From Isoetes taiwanensis (lineage: Eukaryota; Streptophyta; Lycopodiopsida; Isoetales; Isoetaceae): a stretch of 64,000 nucleotides of DNA. Shown in pieces: positions 56,813 to 64,000 of this stretch. The first letter of the stretch is position 1, and the number at the start of each line of letters is the position of its first letter. The position numbers and the translations under genes were made by a program. A model generated the notes under the pieces. The model was given only the letters and a program-made list of their open reading frames with translations. It was not told the DNA's origin and ran no database searches. The stretch spans positions 1 through 64,000 of the forward strand of contig JAJEKV010000590.1 in assembly GCA_021234155.1 (NCBI GenBank), read 5' to 3'.

Positions 56813-57330
56813 TTTAAAATATGTGTGAGAATAAAGGGTCAATCAAGTGGTTGAGAATGACGGGCCAGCTTTGGTCGAGATAAACGGCCGGGATGGTGAT
56901 CCCGACACTTTTCATCCTATTGGTTCAATAATTTCCGCTTTGCCGCTTTTACTTCGTTGCAAAATCCCGTATTTCAGGCCTCGTGATGCATGCTCACGTA
57001 TGTAAACCGGATTATTCCAGTAAAAAACCGCCTACTCTATCCTTTGTCGCCAGCCTACTCAAGAACTGGAAGCTATTGTTGAGCAAATCGAGCAAATGGC
57101 GAATGTGCATGGCGTTCAAGATTTTTCTTGGCGCTTTTAGGTTTTTTTGGCTCAGGTATTTTAGGGCTTTTAGGTTTTTCGGTACTTTCTCCGTTTTGTA
57201 GATCAAGATGACCAAGATGCCGACGTTAGTAGCAAACATGGCAACCTTGAGCTATGGAGGTTATTTCATGGCGGTGCCGCATCAAGCTTTCGATTCTTGT
57301 TTGTTGAATGGACGCAACTTAGATATTTGG

Positions 57331-57400
57331 AAGTTTGGTTTGTTTCGTTTAAATGAAGATTGGTTTGTTTCGTTTAAATGAAGTTTGGTTTGTTTCGTTT
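57331..57400. repeat. 25-bp tandem repeat, three copies
   Basis: TTTGGTTTGTTTCGTTTAAA recurs with 25-bp spacing. Confidence 0.9.
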
Positions 57401-60400
57401 ATACCATGGAAATACCCTTGGCACTGTATTGTAGCCAATGACAGATAGATAGGCAATAAATATTAAAGGTATAATAATACATAAGTGTACATACTAATAC
57501 CAATTCATCATACAAAATATACCCCTGTGGGGTTGCATACCTCCATTCTGGGTATAAAGATTCAAGGGGTAAACATAAAAATACAATAACTAGAGGCTCT
57601 CGCTGTATATGTACAAGCAACCCCCTGCATACATACCCAAATTAGACCATATGCCCATGGGGGGGACTCTTACCTCCACTGTAGGGAATAGTATACAATT
57701 CTAAACAAGGGATCAATTTGATCTCAAGGCCTTCCATAACATTGAGGCGGGGAGGAAAATTGACATCGATCCAAGAATTTGTATAAGCAATTTATCCGTA
57801 CAAATACTTTAGGTTTTGCGTGTATTTAATAACAATGGTTTGAAACAAGGTATTTTACTAGTGATTCTTAATGGTTGCTAGTTTTCCTTAAATTATCCCC
57901 TATTTTAATTATACCTTTGCTTACCCTTACATCATGTTCAAAAAAATTTAAATCCCTAAAAAAAAAGGGGGAAGCTTTTGTCGCATCGCTGGCAACTCAA
58001 AAGCGGCTATGGCGAGAAAAGGTTTGAAGATCGAGCCGCCATGGCGTGTAGAGTTTTAATGCAGGCTTCCTATTCTGGTGGTGCTTCCGCCGATGGCAAG
58101 CTTCTTGGCGATGGCAAAGGCTGCCCCGTAAACTTCCCAACAACCTCCAAGGTACTTTCTTCTTTTCCCCTTTCGCTTTTGCTTTTGAGAATCTATGATC
58201 TATGAATCTTTTCAGAGGCTTATGTGGAGGATCTATGAATCGTTGAGTATCGGGCGGCTATGGCATATTTGCACATGCCGGATAAGCCAGCCCTGGATAA
58301 GAGTTCTGGGCCAGATTTGGCACGAAAATGCGCATTTCAGATAATGCATTTTCCTAAGAGGTATTATTTGTTGTTGCTTGCTTGATACCTGGTCCGATCT
58401 TCAACTATATAAACCATGTCCGGCCGGGCTCTGTTTATACCTAATAGAACACTTGGAATACTGAGGGACGAATTTCCAAGACAGTTTAGAGCTTGGGCTG
58501 CCGATTTGAAAAAGGTCTCGCTATGATGAGATAGAGCCCAGCTATCGGGAATATGTAAGATCTAAGCGCCTTTAAACTTTAGGGAAAGGAATGAACTAAG
58601 CTTATATTTTTAACGCTCCAAATGAGGCCATGAACTGGTGATGTCGGATAAGCTCCGGACCCCTACTTGATTTATTGTGAAGCTCCCTTTGACTTGCTCG
58701 AGTAGCTTTTTCCTTTGTTCAGTTCACGCCAAAGGGGAGCATGGCACATTTAGCATGACTTAGTTGTAGGTCGAGGCCCTGAACATGTTATTTTTGCTAT
58801 TCCGAGGGTCCGCAAATGTTTCCTCATGGTTTGTTGCCTCGCTTTTTATATTCACATGACCCTTTAAGAATGACATTGCCTTTTCGGAAATGGTACGCCC
58901 TCTTCCGCTGCCGATCTATTTTTACATGACATGTGGAACTTTACAGTATTTGGAGGACAACGTCTATAACACTAGAAACTCCTAGAGCTGGAGAAGGTTC
59001 TTGTGGCAGAAGGTTCTGACAATTTCATGTAGCCTAAATGATGGATTTTAGACTCATATTTGATCTTGTTCTTTGACTAAAATGACAAAACACACATATG
59101 CAAATAAACATGGAGATTCCATTATGGATGTAATCTATGGCAGCGGTACAAAATATCAGAATATGTAAGGCATCAAATGCTAAGGCTAAGACTAGTGGAG
59201 CAACAAATATCAGGTTTGAATGAACGAACGTTTGATGTTGTTTCTTCCTTAATATACAGTCTGCAAAATTTTCTATGACAAGATATGGAATGAAAAATCT
59301 ATTGCCCATAGTATTTTTTTAAATAATAACTGCCACTTAAAGATTTGTGGTAGATTTGCAAAGTTTACATGGATTTATTTAAAATGGCATGTTGAATTGC
59401 TGATCATAGCAAGTGCCAAATTTTCAACCTTAACCTTTATCGACTGTTTTAAAGCTTAACCATTGATGTAATATTTTGATCGTTATGTTTTAATCTAATG
59501 TTAGAATGTGATTGCAATTCAATAATATTTATGTCTTATGGATTTGTTTGGGTTCGATTCCCCAAAAGGCTACTACAAAATTAACAAGAAAAAATATGCT
59601 TTTTATTTAAAAAAGAATGCCATGTGTTGATATTTAATTAGTTAAAATAATGCTTTTTTTATTTTGAATATACCAAAGCCACATGTAGATATTTTTAAAA
59701 CCATGTGTCTTTTTATTTGAGTGGATATTCGTTAAACCAATGTTTTTAGTAGAAACAACACTTAAAAACAACTACTACCTTAAGAAACCACATGTAGATA
59801 TTCTATTAAACTACATGTTATTTTTAGTAAAAACAATACCTAAAAACAACGCATTGAGTTTTATTAAAAAGATGTCAATGTTCTATGCATAGACTTTTAG
59901 ACAAAAACTACACGTTGTTTCTAGCATTTTCGAACAAAATTATGGGTAGTCTTCAAGTGATGTTTTTTGCGTAAAAACAAACGACAAAAACTATACATTG
60001 AGCCAATTTTGGGGTTAGAAAGGTAGGGCGCCATGCCTTTTATGTATTAATTGAAACGCTTTAGATTAGAAGCCATTATTGGATAACCAACTTTTAATAA
60101 GTACTACAATACGAAGAAACCATCCATAGTTCTTAATGGTTTTAGTCTATTAACTTGAAATGCTTGAGACTACATAACATTACTAGTTTATCAATGATAA
60201 CCATGAACCGATGCATTAGAAAACCATGCACATTTTGAGCAAAACAATTCTATCTAATTTTGATGAGCACAATAGTGCTTTAATAGAAAACCCTTAACAC
60301 TTTGACTAATCAACTAATAGTGATTTATTGCTATTAACACAATTCGAACCGCGGTGGGTTTACCATGAAAAATTAGCCGGGCGGTTTTCCACAATAACAA

Positions 60401-63266
60401 ACCACAACAACTACCACATTATGAAATCACATGAATAGAGCACTACATTGAAACCACATCCACAACCATCACGTTATACCACATGGACAAACCATACCCT
60501 AAAAACGATATAATGTACCACATCCACGTACCAACATATAATACCACTTTCACAAACACTAGAAATAAGCCATTTACAATTACCATGACGTAATACCACC
60601 TTAACAAACCTTACAAGAAGACCAACTAGTTTAGTCACATATGGTTTTTAATGAAATTAACCCCCAAACACCCATTAGTTTTGTAGAATGGTTTTCTAGT
60701 CACAACCATAGAAAAAACCATGTAGTGTTTTAATTTTGGGTGCCTTGTGTTTTAAAGCTCTTTTCTTTTGCTCCAGTGTTGAAAACCTGTAAATGTTGAC
60801 GTTTACACTAATGCATAGACTCAAGCCTCTTGGCCTAAGTATTATGTTGGATTTTATGAAGGATTTGATAACCATTGGCAACTTGCTTTATTAACTTTAC
60901 GACGCTGATATTCTTTCTTGAATGTCATAATTATTCCAACATTGTAATTCTGAATTGCAAAGTTTCTTCAAATTTCCTTCCAGTTCTTTATTTCTCATGA
61001 CTTCAACTATAGTACACATGACTTCGACTTTGTACTATATTGGTGTGGCTATGTTTAATCTAATTGAGATGATAAAGAGTTAGTAAGTATTATAGTGCAA
61101 CAAATCATAATACATCTAGGTGAGACAATGTATAATAGTTTGCCATCTTTAAGAGCAACAATTGGATTGCTTTTTATATTCCAATATGAAGATAGCATTT
61201 GACACAAAAATAATTGCAAACACAAATAACATGGAAAGAAATAACATGGAAGAGTTTCTTTGCATTTGAAATGAGATAAGATTTGTTCTTCAAAATTATC
61301 ATAGCAACATTATTGTAGCACCATTGCATCTAGACTTACTGCCAAATCCATTAAGTGAGCATTACACTTGCCACCCCCGCATCTATAATTACTTGCCAAA
61401 TCCGTTAGGTGAGAACTGCACCTGGAATCTTGCCTTTTACACTCACACAATCTCAGTATCTCAATCTACTTGCCTGCCTTCAACATTTATCCAATCTCAG
61501 AATCTCAATACCCAAAAGGTTACAACAGCCTTATTGTTGGTTCTATATAGTTACATGCAAAGCACGGTAAATGTCACAAATGTAGATAAGAGACATCATA
61601 AGAAACTATTTGTCATGATCCATGTCATGATCCAGCTGCCGCTGCTGCTGTAAACACAAAGATGATAAGATGTAAACACCGTTCTGTCGTAATAAAACTT
61701 GATGGTGGAAACTGCCTTGGCACAGTTCTTCCAAGCAAATCATCTTGTCATGCAAAACTTTTCAGTTTCATTACATAAAATTATGCAACGGAAGTTAGAA
61801 CAAAATGCAAAGACTTGCTTTCTATTTTAAAAGACTGCCTATGTCTTTTCTTTATTTTTCGCCTTTGGCACATTCATGGTTGCCCTTCTTAGAACAGGAT
61901 TAGATGGCCCATGTAGAGGGCCTGACTTCATGAAGAAAACACTGATCTAATCTGCCTTTGTGTGGGGCCATTTTCCTATGTGTTCTCTCCCAACATGCTC
62001 CTTCAGTAGGTTTTTTCTATGATCAGTCATTTTGAGGAAGGTAAGGCCACTCAGAGGCACGGTGAAGAACAAACAGCCCTGTTGATAAAAAGTGTCATGT
62101 TAATAAGGTGGCACAGAAACAATAGGTTGGCATGTCATAATTAGTATGCCCTGGACAGCCAACAGTATTTTATTTTATTCTTCCAACATGTAGCTTATTT
62201 ATTCAATACATGGCAAATATCTTCAATTAACTTTTTCATTCAAGTAGCTTAGTTAGTATTTTCTTCAAATAAATTTGCATGTCTCCTGAACTGAGAACAT
62301 TAAGATACAATAATGAAGACAGTAACAGAATTGTCTAGGTCATCCATCTCAGATGTGATCAACCCATCATTTCATGCAGAAGTTAGATGGATTTGCGTAC
62401 AGCATGTTTTGTCTTCAGCTCTAGAAACTTCCTTCGTCTTCGTCAAGTCCCAAAGCATATCAATTTATCTTTCCTCTTGCCAGTGTAATTCATTTGGATG
62501 ATTCAACTCAAAAATCCTGATCATCTTGCAGTTGGACTCTCATAAGGAAACGGCAGAATTGGGTTTGATCTGACTTCGACTTATGAACAATTTATGAGAT
62601 CTGGATAACCTAAGATGCTGGTATATCTTAAAAAAGCTTCAAACAATCAGCATCATTTTCTTCAAACGAAGCACTCATTTAGAAGTCAGAAGCAACTGAT
62701 TTGTCTTAACCATGTAAAACTGACTGCTTAGCAGTAGGGAACTGTGAACTTTGTGACACATAAATTACTTTCGTTTTTACAAATGGAGTATAAGGTGCCG
62801 GCTTACCTGAATTTGCAGCTTGATCGGAAGCCAACCTATTCAAAGCACAAAAATCCATTTCAACCCTTCTAGTTCTCGCTCCAAATCTGTGCATTTCTTT
62901 TGTTGAGTTGCATGTAAAGCCATTAATAGAAGCAGTCATATCTGTCCTATCACTATGAAATGTAGCAGCCAAGCAGAGGAACTAATCCAAGCCAAAAAGA
63001 TGGAAAACTCAGAACCATACATGCACGCCTGGTGGATCGAACCTAAAAGACTGTTTGCAACATATCGGAGATGGGAGGCCGCCATAGCTAGCGCATGGAA
63101 GAGTCGTTTAACTGGGGATCTGTGGACTGCTTTCTGTAAAAGCCGTTAGCCGCCATAGCCCGAAACTCAACTGCATCAAATCTCCACCGTAGAATTAGTG
63201 ATCGAATCTCAGCCGCTAAATTTAGGGCGTGGTTCAAGACACACACTAAAACATTATTATATAAGA

Positions 63267-64000
63267 TATAGTATAGTATAGCATACTAGCACATAAATGT
63301 CCATAAATGACATAAATGTATTAAGAAAATCATGGTTCCATTATATTTTTTCACTAGATCCATACAGTTTTTTATGCTTTATATGCACACACATCGCCTA
63401 ACAATATTTTTGATTAAATTTATACTTAGTATAATCATTGGTTTGACGACCTTCTACTAGTGTAGAGACATAGATACATTTTAATCCATACGCGTTGGCC
63501 TTAGATAAATTCGAAATTTGAAATTTAAAAAAGAGGGGGAGGGGGGATTTTGTACATACCTTTGAAAAAAAAGAGATTTAGGACAATGTCCTAAAGGTTC
63601 AAACTGGCTCCAGTTCCCACAGGGCTCTAAGTGATGGAATATGTAGAAGCACCTCCTGCACACGCATAAAAAGAGAAATTGGGGGTGTATAAATAATCGT
63701 CAAATTATATATTAACATCAATTTTATACTTGTTTTTTCAACGTTTTTTTGCCCCTTTTTTTTTTCTATACCCCACCATTTTTTCCCGCCCATGCTTGAA
63801 ATTTAAAATTTGGTACATGCGCTTTTTTTCTATACCCCGCCATTTTTTCCCGCCCATGCTTGAAATTTAAAATTTGGTACATACCTTTGAGGCAAATATC
63901 TTTGTACCACTTGAACTCTTTGTTTCCGGAAGAAGATGCCATAGCCATCCACACCACCAAATCTTCGTTATTCTCGCCTGTTTCTCCTTCGTTAGCATAG
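63267..64000. other. Host sequence right of Helitron F, no gene seen
   Basis: AT-rich. A 64-bp tandem duplication at about 63761-63888 carries CTATACCCC and TTTTTTCCCGCCCATGCTTG. The short frames here are not credible. Confidence 0.6.

Larger units (their letters stand above)
52738..60749. mobile_element. CACTA-like DNA transposon candidate
   Basis: Terminal inverted repeats CACAAGGCACCCAAA (52738) and its complement ending CCTTGTG (60749), flanked on both sides by TTT, which fits the 3-bp target duplication of CACTA elements. Subterminal regions are rich in TGGTTTT on the left (52770-53480) and AAAACCA/AACCAC on the right (59700-60720), an inverted arrangement typical of that superfamily. 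No transposase recognised. Frames at 53605-53865, 55780-56118 and 57978-58205 are short; the last has an exon-like end at a TCCAAG|GTACTTTC splice-donor-like site. Confidence 0.6.
52559..63266 (-). mobile_element. Helitron F, large, with nested elements
   Basis: The 3' terminus has the hairpin (one base shorter) and CTAG|T at 52559. The 5' TCTTATATAATAATG ends at 63266, preceded by the family subterminal sequence (GTAGAATTAGTGATCGAATCTCAGCCGC...TTTAGGGCGTGG). Flanks rejoin as GTTA|TATAG. The 10.7-kb length is largely due to a nested CACTA-like element. No Rep/helicase seen. 60750-63266 holds no recognised gene; short frames at 61324-61653 and 62706-62972 are unconvincing. Confidence 0.82.

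Noticed and set aside
52738-60749. Treating the T-rich and A-rich flanks as two unrelated AT-rich regions
   Set aside because: The exact inverted ends and matching TTT flanks make a single transposon the simpler reading.

Overview
The window looks like plant nuclear DNA, most likely from a flowering plant; the species cannot be named from the sequence. The evidence is eukaryotic tRNA genes with internal A and B boxes and CAA triplets just upstream, several Helitrons with plant-style termini (5' TC, 3' hairpin plus CTAG, insertion between A and T), and AT-rich, transposon-filled spacer. I found no intact protein-coding gene. The only protein family I recognise is a decayed Helitron Rep/helicase.

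The main feature is a tandem array with a unit of about 0.6 kb. Each unit carries two valine tRNA sequences in divergent (head-to-head) orientation: tRNA-Val(AAC) on one strand and tRNA-Val(CAC) on the other. Their 5' ends are about 140-150 bp apart, and their 3' ends are separated by a spacer of about 340 bp. A few copies have anticodon TAC or CAT. I located about 87 tRNA-derived sequences; roughly 28 are full length with a foldable cloverleaf, the rest are damaged. In the left arm (1-13503, 16898-19240, 24922-25012) AAC copies lie on the minus strand and CAC copies on the plus strand. In the right arm (29756-41632, 49801-51300) the orientation is reversed. The flip lies in a transposon and polypurine block at 25.0-29.75 kb.

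Minus-strand Helitrons of one terminal family interrupt the array and its surroundings: A 13504-16897, B 19241-22117 with C 22118-24921 joined to it, a 5' fragment D ending at 27865, E 41633-49800 and F 52559-63266. E carries the remains of an HUH Rep nuclease fused to a Pif1-type helicase, broken by frameshifts and stops, and sits 1 nt upstream of a tRNA-Val. F contains a candidate 8.0-kb CACTA-like element (52738-60749), which contains a 0.66-kb element with terminal inverted repeats. A second, plus-strand group of Helitron-like elements is filled with GGAAA-rich polypurine sequence.

Parts of the array look like consensus artefacts. Variant units differ from the clean units mainly at CG and CAG/CTG positions, and several stretches interleave the tRNA unit with polypurine-Helitron sequence almost base by base. 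The clean units, the Helitron termini and the reconstructed empty sites are the most secure results. Coding calls other than the Rep/helicase are weak.
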